From Sulfonitrofixus sp039714575 (GTDB lineage Bacteria > Campylobacterota > Campylobacteria > Campylobacterales > Sulfurimonadaceae), in the NCBI GenBank assembly GCA_039714575.1, contig JBDLJE010000008.1, positions 1-47,945 on the forward strand: a DNA stretch of 47,945 nt, written 5' to 3'. Shown here piece by piece: positions 1-7,699 of the stretch. The position numbers were made by a program, and so were the translations under genes. Position 1 is the first letter of the stretch, and each line of letters begins with the position of its first letter. The notes beneath the pieces were generated by a model. That model saw only the letters and a list, made by a program, of their open reading frames with translations, had not been told where the DNA came from and did no database searches.

Positions 1-25
1 TAACCTATTTGAATGGAGAACTGCA

Positions 26-160
26 ATGGAACCGAATTTAGAAGATATGGACGACTACAATAAACCGTTAAAGCCGGAGAAGAAGAGGATGATCATTATC
101 TTCTTTGTTGTCCTTTTAGCACTTTATGCAGTGTACGCTCTGGTTATAGGCGGACAGTAA
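26..160 (+). CDS. Small single-span membrane protein
   Basis: A 44-residue ORF with a GGAG ribosome site 7-8 bases before its ATG. The first 20 residues are charged (acidic, then KPEKKR) and residues 22-40 form one hydrophobic helix, so the predicted topology is a cytoplasmic N terminus anchored by a single span. It ends 57 bases before the next gene, in the same direction. I do not recognise a family. Such tiny proteins often accompany respiratory or transport complexes, but the upstream neighbour is outside the window, so no role can be assigned. Confidence 0.6.
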   Translation: MEPNLEDMDDYNKPLKPEKKRMIIIFFVVLLALYAVYALVIGGQ

Positions 161-217
161 ACATCACTTTCGTGTTGCAAACTGCTAATAGTTAAACACT
201 GTCTCAAGGAGAGTAAC

Positions 218-1006
218 ATGTACAAAAGTAAACTAACGACAGTCGCCTTGGCGACCTTAATGTTCGGGGGAGTGCTGGGTGCCGAGCCTTGGCATACGGG
301 CAAAAAGGAGAACTTCGGGGAGAAACGAAGCTCGGGCTTCGAGCGAAGCAGCCGGAGCGAGAGGAGCGAGCAGACCTATAAGCGCGTTGTAAAACCGTCT
401 CGCGAACGCGCACCCGAAGTACGCTCTAAAGCAGACAAAACACCCGACAAGATTCGCCGCACCGTCAAAGAAAAGACAAAGACCCAGTACAAACAGGTGC
501 CACAAAAAAAGGCCAAACGGGTAAAACGCCCTCCGGCCTGGACACCGCCGAAAACAAAACCGCGACCGTACTACCACCGTCCCGGCTATACCATCCGTAC
601 CATTCCTAAAGTAGCGGTCAGCGTCAGCCTCGGCAGCCTGCTTTTCTACTACTCGCACGGCATCTACTACCGCCACCACCTCAACGGTTTCATTGTCATC
701 CTGCCGCCCATAGGGCTTATCGTACCCGTACTGCCGGTCGGGCATATCCCTTTCCATGTCTATGGCAGAACCTACTACTACTATGCCGACGTCTATTACG
801 TGTGGGACATCCACCATCGCGCCTACCGCGTCGTAGAAGTGCCCGAAGCCGGCGAACCGTACCAGCCCGGCACCATCGTCGACACCCTGCCTGACGGCGC
901 CTACACCGTGACCATCGACGGTGTGCAGTACTACCGTTACGGCGAGGTCTATTTTATGCAGTCAGTGCAGGGCGAACGCATCGTCTATATCGTGGTCATA
1001 CCCTGA
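218..1006 (+). CDS. Secreted Tyr/Pro-rich protein, DUF6515-like
   Basis: 262 residues with an AAGGAGAG ribosome site just before the ATG. Residues 1-22 form a signal peptide with probable cleavage after LGA. Residues 25-115 are a highly basic, low-complexity linker rich in Lys, Arg and Ser. From about 125 a hydrophobic segment is followed by repeated tyrosine-rich patches (GIYYRHH, RTYYYYADVYYVWD, GVQYYRYGEVYF) and a VDTLPDGAYTVTIDGVQYY-type motif, the pattern I associate with DUF6515 envelope proteins. The molecular function of that family is unknown. The basic linker could bind the cell wall or a polyanion. The family name is from memory; the export signal is read directly from the sequence. 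Confidence 0.7.
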   Translation: MYKSKLTTVALATLMFGGVLGAEPWHTGKKENFGEKRSSGFERSSRSERSEQTYKRVVKPSRERAPEVRSKADKTPDKIRRTVKEKTKTQYKQVPQKKAKRVKRPPAWTPPKTKPRPYYHRPGYTIRTIPKVAVSVSLGSLLFYYSHGIYYRHHLNGFIVILPPIGLIVPVLPVGHIPFHVYGRTYYYYADVYYVWDIHHRAYRVVEVPEAGEPYQPGTIVDTLPDGAYTVTIDGVQYYRYGEVYFMQSVQGERIVYIVVIP

Positions 1007-1028
1007 AAGGGGTTTTTAGAGGTACCCT

Positions 1029-2114
1029 TTACTTAAATTCGTATTTATCGATCTCTCTTCGCAACGAGTGGTTATACGGAATGATCTTTTCATACATCAA
1101 TCTTCCTACAATAATAGATGTCTTAATATGCAATGCATTTGCTAATGCATTAACCCCTTCTTTTGTAAACACACCCGCCATAACAAAAGCTTGGTACTCT
1201 TTCATAGGAATTAAAAAGTCCCTGGCAAATTCATCTGCCTCACATTCTTGTTGTCGCAGCTCTGGTGTGTTGTACCCATCTTCTAAAAACATCTCTCGTT
1301 TGTTATGAAGTAGGACATGGGCAATTTCATGAAAAAAGCTGAACCAGAAAATGTCTGAACTCTTTCCTCTCAAACTCATCATCACAACGGCCTTTTCTCG
1401 GTTGTTAATCCAAAAAGTCGCTCCATTCACACCCGTGTTCTTAAAGTGCGGCAATAATACAAAGGCGACTCCACACGACGCTAATAACGTTCTACACGCT
1501 TCGATCGCACTGTTTATGTCCATGTTCATAAAAGTTTTTAATTCCGGTAATGCCTTTTTCAGTTTTACTTTATCAAAAGGCGCCGTCTTTATAGTGTCCG
1601 CGCTTAACCTGCCCGCCTGTATCCATGAGGCAATACTCTCATGAGAGATATTTTTATGATTGGTTACCCTAAAAGCACTTTGGTATGCACCTACATGTTC
1701 TATACGTGAAAGTTGTGCAACAGCAAAAAAACTTCTTAACTCATCTACCTTTTCAATAGGATTTCGTGTTGATCTTACAAAACCTGCATTTACCAGATCC
1801 GTATAAGGAAAGTTAGACAGCAAAGAACTCTCCTCCTCCATCCTTCTCAGTTCAGCTTGCTTTGCTTTAACCATTTGATACTCAGCTTCTAAGCCTACCC
1901 AGATATGGGCAGAAACTTTGAGCACATCTTCGAGTTCTATGGCCGTTGCGGGGGTGATACTTTTTTTACCTTTTATGATCTCATTAATAGCTTGGGTGGG
2001 TCGTCCAATTCTTTTTGAAAGTTCAGCTTGACTCATCCCTGCATCTTCAAGAACCTCTTCGAGGTATTCACCAGGATGTATGGCCAAATCTGATTGATAT
2101 GTATTAGTCTCCAT
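1029..2114 (-). CDS. higA: HigA-type antitoxin fused to ImmA/IrrE metallopeptidase
   Basis: 361 residues from ATG 2114. A GTG at 2123 is in frame, but GAGGTGAG lies 8 bases before the ATG and overlaps the GTG, so ATG is preferred. Residues 10-70 form a HigA/VapI-type helix-turn-helix (HPGEYLEEVLEDAGMSQAELS, then INEIIKGK). The C-terminal half carries the ImmA/IrrE zinc-protease signature: HEIAH followed by ECEADEFARDFLIP. The gene overlaps the 3' end of the toxin gene by 11 bases, the usual higBA order with the toxin first. Known role of the family: bind and neutralise the RelE-fold toxin and repress the operon. The peptidase half is an extra domain found in some HigA proteins and may act in antitoxin turnover or stress sensing (inference). 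Confidence 0.88.
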   Translation of the reverse strand: METNTYQSDLAIHPGEYLEEVLEDAGMSQAELSKRIGRPTQAINEIIKGKKSITPATAIELEDVLKVSAHIWVGLEAEYQMVKAKQAELRRMEEESSLLSNFPYTDLVNAGFVRSTRNPIEKVDELRSFFAVAQLSRIEHVGAYQSAFRVTNHKNISHESIASWIQAGRLSADTIKTAPFDKVKLKKALPELKTFMNMDINSAIEACRTLLASCGVAFVLLPHFKNTGVNGATFWINNREKAVVMMSLRGKSSDIFWFSFFHEIAHVLLHNKREMFLEDGYNTPELRQQECEADEFARDFLIPMKEYQAFVMAGVFTKEGVNALANALHIKTSIIVGRLMYEKIIPYNHSLRREIDKYEFK

Positions 2115-2406
2115 AATGATCACTCACCTCTTCAATTTTTGCGATGTCAAACCTCTCTCCATCGTTAGTGATGATCAAACGCCAAAACCCTGTCAGTTTC
2201 ATAGCGTACTCACCTTTTCTGTTTCCTTTTAATGCATGAAAATCTAATCCCGGTAGAGAATAAAGCTCATCAAAGTTTTTAGCAGATTTAAGTATGTTTA
2301 TCCGCATAATAAACTTACGGGCAACTTGTCTACTATAAGCCTTTTCCGCTTCTCGTACATTTTCATACTGTTTTTGAAGTTTTTTGGTTCGAAAACTTAT
2401 TTTCAA
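2104..2406 (-). CDS. higB: HigB-like RelE/ParE superfamily toxin
   Basis: 100 residues starting at a TTG preceded by AAGGAAG four bases upstream. The segment YSLPGLDFHALKGNRKGEYAMKLTGFWRLIITND is the HigB core: a compact alpha/beta ribosome-dependent mRNA endonuclease of the RelE fold, with the basic and aromatic residues (K, R, W, R) expected for RNA contact. It sits directly upstream of, and overlaps, the HigA-like gene. HigB cleaves mRNA on the ribosome and halts translation when the antitoxin is lost. The promoter just upstream carries a probable operator. Full length for the family, with no sign of decay. Confidence 0.88.
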   Translation of the reverse strand: MKISFRTKKLQKQYENVREAEKAYSRQVARKFIMRINILKSAKNFDELYSLPGLDFHALKGNRKGEYAMKLTGFWRLIITNDGERFDIAKIEEVSDHYGD

Positions 2407-2421
2407 TAAACTTCCTTTGTC

Positions 2422-2443
2422 TTCACCCTTTAGGTGAATTATA
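2422..2443 (-). promoter_or_regulatory. higB promoter with overlapping operator palindrome
   Basis: Reading the minus strand, an extended -10 (TGG TATAAT; hexamer at 2443-2438) is followed at once by the inverted repeat TTCACC-N5-GGTGAA (2438-2422). Transcription would begin inside the palindrome, about 25 bases before the toxin start. This is the layout expected for autorepression by the HigA helix-turn-helix protein. Binding is inferred. Confidence 0.6.
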
Positions 2444-2541
2444 CCATAAAATTTTAAATGGGATTCTGCTAAAGAACAAGGCGTTGAATTTTCACTTTAA
2501 CTGGGCTTAGAAGATATAAACAACTATAAAAAGCCTCTGCT

Positions 2542-2745
2542 TTATCTTTGGATACGTATGTTTTCACCATCCCACTTTGCGATGAGACGGAACTCCGCCG
2601 CCAGCTCGTTTATGCGTATGACCTCTGAAATGCTTTCAGGTTCCGTTGACTTTGCAGTAAGTACAATGCTTCCGTTGACAAGCTCGCCAAGTTCATGGTG
2701 TTTAAGCTCTAGTTGGGAGAGTTCGTGATGTAAACTTTCAATCAT
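2542..2745 (-). CDS. Small hypothetical protein
   Basis: 67 residues from ATG 2745, with AAAGG about 9 bases upstream. A TTG at 2754 is an alternative start. The N-terminal 25 residues are a Leu/His/Glu-rich amphipathic helix (ESLHHELSQLELKHHELGELV) and the rest looks like beta strands ending in WDGENIRIQR. No family recognised. It stands alone between higB and the repeats downstream of dapF, in the same direction as both. Coding status rests on the ribosome site and the regular codon pattern. Confidence 0.5.
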   Translation of the reverse strand: MIESLHHELSQLELKHHELGELVNGSIVLTAKSTEPESISEVIRINELAAEFRLIAKWDGENIRIQR

Positions 2746-2970
2746 AAAGAACAACCTTTAATAAATTTTATCCATTTTAACCTATTTTTGGATGTATAAA
2801 ATAAAAAATTGCATCTAGTTCAATAAAAGCATGTTTAATCCGGGTATTTGTAACGCTAGTGCTAAGAATATGTCTTATCAAAGCTTATTTCATCCACGAA
2901 TTACACTAATTTCACAAATTATTTTAGAAAAGAAGAGAGATGGTGAAAGCTATCCACCGACAGCTCTCAT

Positions 2971-3058
2971 GTAAAAGTTCCAGATTTGGTGCAGGTTGTG
3001 CTGAAGTGATCCCAAAGGCGTACATCGGTACGTCGAGTGGTGAACTTCAGTGCAAGAT
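2971..3058 (-). repeat. Hairpin-family repeat, partial copy A1 (downstream of dapF)
   Basis: Contains the family's left arm (GTAAAAGTTCCAGATTTGG), a 10-bp inner stem GTGCTGAAGT/ACTTCAGTGC and the apical hairpin GGCGTAC-ATCG-GTACGTC at 3017-3034. After GCAAGAT the sequence diverges, so the closing right arm is missing. It is a tandem partial duplicate of copy A2. The preceding bases, ACAGCTCTCAT, are also duplicated (2960 and 3074). Confidence 0.8.
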
Positions 3059-3084
3059 TTTGATTGTTTTTTAACAGCTCTCAT

Positions 3085-3194
3085 GTAAAAGTTTCAGATT
3101 CGGTGCAGGTTGTGTTTAACTCAGACCGATAGCGTGCTAGTGCACGTGGAGAGTCTGAGTTGGACGCAAGATGCGCCGAAGCTGGAACTTTTAC
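3085..3194 (-). repeat. Hairpin-family repeat, full copy A2 at dapF 3' end
   Basis: Imperfect palindrome with outer arms GTAAAAGTTTCAG/CTGGAACTTTTAC, a perfect 9-bp inner stem AACTCAGAC/GTCTGAGTT (3118-3126 with 3153-3161), and an apical stem AGCGTGC-TAGT-GCACGTG (3131-3148). The right arm overlaps the last codon and the dapF stop (3191-3193). Probably acts as a 3'-end or terminator structure in the dapF transcript (inference). Confidence 0.85.
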
Positions 3195-3934
3195 TCCCAG
3201 GTGGTCGTAAAGGTTGGTGTCACGGTGCCTCTGAAGGTGATGGTCCCATCCACAAGCCCAAGGTAAAGCGTGTCGCCGCTGGTCGGATAGACCTCGGTGC
3301 TGTCATCCACCAAGCCCTCCCGGTTGGCTCTGTAAAAACAGGCCGCCATCCCCGTACCGCAGGCAAGCGTCTCATCTTCAACACCGCGTTCATAGGTACG
3401 CACGCGGACGGTGCCGTCCTCCTGCACTTTGGCGATGTTGACGTTGGCGTTGTACTGATGGCGGAGTTCACGCGCCTCTACCGTGTCAAAGTTGTCGATG
3501 TCGGCATCGAAGGTGACCAGGTGCGGTACACCCGTGTCGATCAGCCACCACGTCTTGCCGCCATGCTCGATGCTTTTCTCAAGAACATGCGGCGGCGTCA
3601 GGTCGCTCTGCACCATTGTGCCGTCGACCTGTGCATTGATCTCGCCCGCTATGGTCAGGAAGGTCATGCTCTCGGGAGCCAGACCGAAACGTACCGCGTA
3701 ATGGGCACAGGCGCGCGAGCCGTTACCGCACATCTCGGCAGTCGAACCGTCGGCGTTGTAAAACTCCCACTCAAAATCGAGTGTGTCGTGTGGTACAAGG
3801 ACAATGAGCCCGTCCGCCCCAATACCCGACTGACGACTGCAGAGCTCTACCGCTAATTGCGAACGGTCTCTTTTGTCAAAGGCATGGAACAGTACAAAGT
3901 CGTTGCCGTTGGCAGAGTATTTTGCGATCATCAT
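3191..3934 (-). CDS. dapF: Diaminopimelate epimerase
   Basis: 247 residues, matching the short epsilonproteobacterial form. DapF interconverts LL- and meso-diaminopimelate in the cytosol, the step before lysine and peptidoglycan synthesis. The two catalytic cysteines are visible in their usual contexts: MCGNGSRAC (Cys69) and ETLACGTGMAA (Cys192). The N-terminal SANGNDFVLF motif is also typical. Two ATGs are adjacent at the start (3934 and 3931); AGGAAG lies 5-8 bases upstream, so either is possible. It is transcribed alone and ends inside a structured repeat, which probably forms its 3' end. Confidence 0.97.
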   Translation of the reverse strand: MMIAKYSANGNDFVLFHAFDKRDRSQLAVELCSRQSGIGADGLIVLVPHDTLDFEWEFYNADGSTAEMCGNGSRACAHYAVRFGLAPESMTFLTIAGEINAQVDGTMVQSDLTPPHVLEKSIEHGGKTWWLIDTGVPHLVTFDADIDNFDTVEARELRHQYNANVNIAKVQEDGTVRVRTYERGVEDETLACGTGMAACFYRANREGLVDDSTEVYPTSGDTLYLGLVDGTITFRGTVTPTFTTTWE

Positions 3935-3984
3935 GAAGGCTTCCTAGTTTTTTTTGTTGATGTAATTATACAGTTTTTTTATGC

Positions 3985-4809
3985 CTATTGCGCGCTCAAA
4001 GCGTCAACAGAAGCGACCCACGGCTCATATCGGCTTCCGTAATGCAGTGTGACACTGTATCGCGGTTCAACTTCGTACGCATGCTCTAACTTTTGAAAGA
4101 TACTTTTATGTTCTAGAGGCATATATATAGACCTTATACTCAGTTCCTGAACATAGCCATACACACGTTTTTTACTTTCATTAGAAACAAGTTGAACAAT
4201 CCCTTTTACAATAAGATATCGACTCATATCACTGTACTGCTCTCGCAGGTGTCCATACTCTAAACCGGCATCGATCACAAAGAGCCGCGATGCAAATTTC
4301 GACTCTCTTTGCAGCTCTTTTTCTGCCATCTCATAACTGCTTTTTACCCTTCTGTCTGTCGGATTATCATCAAACAGTGCTCTCTCTTTTAAAAGTCTTT
4401 CTTTGACACGTTGCAGAGAGTTTTTATAGGCCTCACCATCATTTTCCAGTACAAGCAGCACCTCTTTGGGGATAGCTGGTTTTGGGTATTTGACATCAAC
4501 ATATTTATCGACTTCAAAACCCAAGGCAGTTAGTTTTTCACTGTTTAGCCAAGCGGGGTTGTTATAATAAGAGTAGGTGTTGTTTACATCATTGTTAAAG
4601 ACCCGATAGTCCATACGCAGGGTAATGCCGTTGTTTTCCCTGTTGAAACCATACGGCAGCTGTAACTCCCGTTCACTCAAGGTTATTTGTGATGTCAGCT
4701 CTGATGAACGGTTTGCCTGTACGCCAAAAAGTACAACGGCGTTGGTAATGACTATCAGTAAAAAAGCGATGACAAAGAGTCCCTTTGAAGAGAGAAGAGA
4801 TCGTATCAT
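3985..4809 (-). CDS. DUF4824-like membrane-anchored protein
   Basis: 274 residues. One N-terminal hydrophobic helix (residues 10-29) anchors a largely soluble, presumably periplasmic domain. The motif ITLSERELQLPYGFNRENNGITLRMDYRV is what I associate with DUF4824, a family of unknown function. The start overlaps the stop of the DUF2157 gene by 4 bases, so the two are translationally coupled and probably work as one membrane unit. No enzyme motif is seen. Family name is from memory; coupling and topology are read from the sequence. Confidence 0.75.
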   Translation of the reverse strand: MIRSLLSSKGLFVIAFLLIVITNAVVLFGVQANRSSELTSQITLSERELQLPYGFNRENNGITLRMDYRVFNNDVNNTYSYYNNPAWLNSEKLTALGFEVDKYVDVKYPKPAIPKEVLLVLENDGEAYKNSLQRVKERLLKERALFDDNPTDRRVKSSYEMAEKELQRESKFASRLFVIDAGLEYGHLREQYSDMSRYLIVKGIVQLVSNESKKRVYGYVQELSIRSIYMPLEHKSIFQKLEHAYEVEPRYSVTLHYGSRYEPWVASVDALSAQ

Positions 4810-5879
4810 GATCCACCTCCCACACGCGTAAACAGTCCTGCTCTAAAGCGTTTGAGTATGATTAAGATCAAAACAGCACTCAGCCCGATCACTAAGAAAA
4901 AGAGGTACTTCGGCATAGCCTCCCACCACCAGTCAAAAAACTTCGTATACAAGAAGATCACAAAAAAGACGTTTCCGGTGTTGGTCACTTCCGGCAGACT
5001 TTTTTTAATACCCACATAGATCGCCAAGGCACTAAACCCAAAACCAACCACCTGATAAAGCATCTCTATCGACTCTTTATCCATCTCCAAATAACTTACA
5101 GGACCCCAGTTAGAGAGGATCAGCACCGGCAAGAAAAAGATGATCATTGAGAACACACGGTAGATAGGGCCAAAACCTGAGAACTTCTCATGTGGCAAAA
5201 AAGAGACAAGAAACAGTGCTAAAGCCGCCGGAAAAAAGTTCTCAGGACGCTCTCCAAAATTGATCCAGTAGAGACCGTTCCACGCACCGAACTTTGCAGA
5301 CAAAAAGATCGTAAAAGCGATGATCCCGGCACCAAGCAGCAGACGGGTGTCACTCGCATAAGCAAGCAGCACCGCAAACACCGCCCACACGAACAGAGCA
5401 TTCGGAGAAGGGGTGATGTTAAATATCTGTCCCAGCATAACAAGGTTTAAAACAAAAGAGCTCAAGCTGAGCAAGGCCGCGATCTTTACATAATAACTTG
5501 TCAGTTCCCGCTCGTTTAAGTAGATCGTTATACCCAAGAGCGCAAATGGCGTCGCTATCAGGATAATCACCTGAAGTGTTGTTGAAAAACCTCCCCAGAA
5601 CTTGAAGAAGAGAAAGAAGATACTTGCAGCAAGCCCTAAAGCAGCTAAAAAAGAGGCTATCTTCATCCCTAGGCTTAACTGCTTCTCTTGTCTGTTCGTA
5701 TCAACATCAAAACTCGAAGAGAGCTTTGTCAAAAGCTTGTGATGATAACGCTCTATAGCACCGTGCTGTTGTGCATCGAGTGAAAAGACCTGCTCTTTTT
5801 CCATGAGCTCAAGTTCTGCTTGAAAAGACCGGATCTGATCCGCTCTCTGTTGCGCCGTCTGTTTCGAATTTATATCCAT
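4806..5879 (-). CDS. DUF2157-family polytopic membrane protein
   Basis: 357 residues. Residues 1-65 are a soluble helical segment (QRADQIRSFQAELELMEKEQ) resembling the N-terminal part of DUF2157 proteins. After it come about nine or ten hydrophobic spans (from roughly residue 72 to 345) with short loops, ending in a basic tail. DUF2157 function is unknown. It is the first gene of a two-gene operon with the DUF4824-like protein. The predicted location is the inner membrane; a transport or sensing role would be a guess. Confidence 0.75.
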   Translation of the reverse strand: MDINSKQTAQQRADQIRSFQAELELMEKEQVFSLDAQQHGAIERYHHKLLTKLSSSFDVDTNRQEKQLSLGMKIASFLAALGLAASIFFLFFKFWGGFSTTLQVIILIATPFALLGITIYLNERELTSYYVKIAALLSLSSFVLNLVMLGQIFNITPSPNALFVWAVFAVLLAYASDTRLLLGAGIIAFTIFLSAKFGAWNGLYWINFGERPENFFPAALALFLVSFLPHEKFSGFGPIYRVFSMIIFFLPVLILSNWGPVSYLEMDKESIEMLYQVVGFGFSALAIYVGIKKSLPEVTNTGNVFFVIFLYTKFFDWWWEAMPKYLFFLVIGLSAVLILIILKRFRAGLFTRVGGGS

Positions 5880-6419
5880 CTTGCTGTACCACCTCTTCTG
5901 AACGCGTTACACACCTATATTCTACCACACGCAGATCTCACTACAATAGTAAAAGAAGGTGATAAGAGCAGACCATGCGCACACACGGTCAAAACAATAC
6001 GGAAGAGATCAGTTGAGCATTTTCCATTCACCGCCGATCATTTCTATTCCTTTGGTGTAAAATCTGGTCAAATATAACATAGAGTTTTATTATTAAACAT
6101 CAGAAATCAACTATAAAAAATACTTATATTGCGGCTCCAGAAAACAGATTTTAAACAATGGTTATAAGGCGGTATTTGCCTTATAGAAGACAGTTTGGAA
6201 TATCTCCCGGCTTTTGCCTCTTCCTTCACTTATAATTGCAATATACCTTTATGAACAACCTTAAATGTTATATTTTACAGATATTTAACAGATAAGATTT
6301 CATATTACATATTGAAAGATCATCATAAGGCCGTGGAACATCATGACAAGTCTGAAAATCAACGCTTTTAAGAAAAGAACAAGCTCATTAGGTCTACATT
6401 TGTATAGAGGTACATTTCT
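5880..6419. other. Gene-poor divergent intergenic region
   Basis: About 540 bases between the divergent DUF2157 and signalling genes, AT-rich and with no convincing ORF. It holds a perfect inverted repeat TATAAGGC-N7-GCCTTATA at 6163-6185. No T-tract follows, so an operator or RNA hairpin is more likely than a terminator. Promoters for both flanking operons must lie here, but I could not identify clear hexamers. Confidence 0.5.
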
Positions 6420-6521
6420 ATGAACAGACTATTTACCAAGAATCTTTGTGCTGCTATATCGGTATGCGCCTATAAAAACTATGGGACAGCCGTCACGATG
6501 GAACATACTGCATGGTCTTAA
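6420..6521 (+). CDS. Possible 33-residue leader ORF
   Basis: Starts at ATG 6420 with AGAGGT about 8 bases upstream, a better ribosome site than that of the kinase gene it precedes. Its stop overlaps the kinase start (6512) by 10 bases, so it could couple translation into the kinase. The 33-residue product has no recognisable motif. It may be only a chance ORF. Confidence 0.3.
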   Translation: MNRLFTKNLCAAISVCAYKNYGTAVTMEHTAWS

Positions 6522-7699
6522 ACGATATGCTGTTAGAGCAGACCAAAACACTTTCACTGCTCTATGTCGAAAGCGATGAGAAGGTCAGACTAGGTATGCT
6601 CGACATGCTTGACCTCTTTTTTGACAAGATAACGGTCGCTGTCGACGGAAAAGAGGGAATAGAAAAGTTTTTAGAAGGGGGTTTCGACCTCATCATCACC
6701 ACTATTGATATGCCAAACCTGGATGGAATCGAGATGATCGAACAGATCAGAAAAGATGATAACAATATTCCGATCATCGTCTCATCGACACGTAACGAAC
6801 CCGACTACTTTACCCGTACCATCATGTTGGGTATTGATGCTTATCTCTTAATGCCTTTTCAAACAAACAGGTTCGAAACAGTACTCCAAAAAGTGGTAGA
6901 CAAGATCATCATATACCATGAGCTGTTGGCTTATACCCACATTCTTGAGCAGAAGATCGCTGAGCAGGGCAACCAGATCGACCGCCAAAACGACTACCTT
7001 GCTCAACAGAACAGACTGGCGAACATGGGGGAGATGGTCAACAACATCGCGCATCAGTGGCGCCAGCCTCTCAATCGCATCAACTCCAATATCGCCGTCA
7101 TCAACACTATCCTCTCATCAGACCATATGGATCTTGAAACCGTGTTGTCAAAAATCGAAAACATCAAGAAAAACACCCTCTATATGTCCGACACGGTCGA
7201 AGGCTGCATAAACTTTTTTCATCCCGGCAAGAGAAAGACACGCTTCAACATTAAAGACGTTCTGACAAAAGCGCTCGATCTTATTGAGCCACGCCTGAAA
7301 AACATCGACATCTCTTTTTCTTGTCAGGAAGAGATATGGGTAAACTCTTTTGAAAAAGAATATCAGCAAGTCATACTGACTATCTTGCATAATGCCATAG
7401 ACAACTTCGAGTTAAAGAACATTCAAAACAGGGCTATCCAGATCTTTATCGAATCGATAGACAATTCAAGCCGTCTTCGCATCCTGGATAACGGAGGAGG
7501 TATCCATCAGGATGATATAGAAGAGGTCTTCAAACCCTATTTTACGACCAAGTTTGGAAAAAAAGGGAGCGGCATCGGTCTTTATATGTCCAAAATGCTT
7601 GTTGAGACCAGCATGGGTGGAGAGCTGCTGACTAAAAACATTGACGAAGGCGCCTGTTTCGGGATCAAACTGGCCAGGGGAGCCGATGAAGAGAGCTAA
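6512..7699 (+). CDS. Pseudo-receiver histidine kinase
   Basis: 395 residues, no membrane segment, so cytosolic. Residues 12-130 have the receiver (REC) fold, but the phospho-acceptor Asp is Thr64 (IITTIDMPN where TDIxMP is expected) and the conserved Lys is Met114 (AYLLMPF where YLLKPF is expected). Residues 140-170 are a coiled linker (EQKIAEQGNQIDRQNDYLAQQNRLA). The H box GEMVNNIAHQWRQPL has the phosphorylated His181. The HATPase domain has an N box (HNAIDN, 293-298), G1 (LDNGGG, 325-330) and G2 (GSGIGL, 352-357), so kinase activity looks intact. The next gene, overlapping by 14 bases, is a full response regulator and its likely partner. The start has a weak ribosome site; ATG 6527 is an alternative. 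Confidence 0.88.
   Translation: MVLNDMLLEQTKTLSLLYVESDEKVRLGMLDMLDLFFDKITVAVDGKEGIEKFLEGGFDLIITTIDMPNLDGIEMIEQIRKDDNNIPIIVSSTRNEPDYFTRTIMLGIDAYLLMPFQTNRFETVLQKVVDKIIIYHELLAYTHILEQKIAEQGNQIDRQNDYLAQQNRLANMGEMVNNIAHQWRQPLNRINSNIAVINTILSSDHMDLETVLSKIENIKKNTLYMSDTVEGCINFFHPGKRKTRFNIKDVLTKALDLIEPRLKNIDISFSCQEEIWVNSFEKEYQQVILTILHNAIDNFELKNIQNRAIQIFIESIDNSSRLRILDNGGGIHQDDIEEVFKPYFTTKFGKKGSGIGLYMSKMLVETSMGGELLTKNIDEGACFGIKLARGADEES

Noticed and set aside
257..817. A minus-strand frame of 186 codons at the DUF6515-like gene
   Set aside because: The plus-strand gene has a signal peptide and strong ribosome site; the opposite frame lacks both.
3110..3856. A long plus-strand open frame opposite dapF
   Set aside because: It is antisense to dapF, whose catalytic motifs are certain, and its translation shows no family features.
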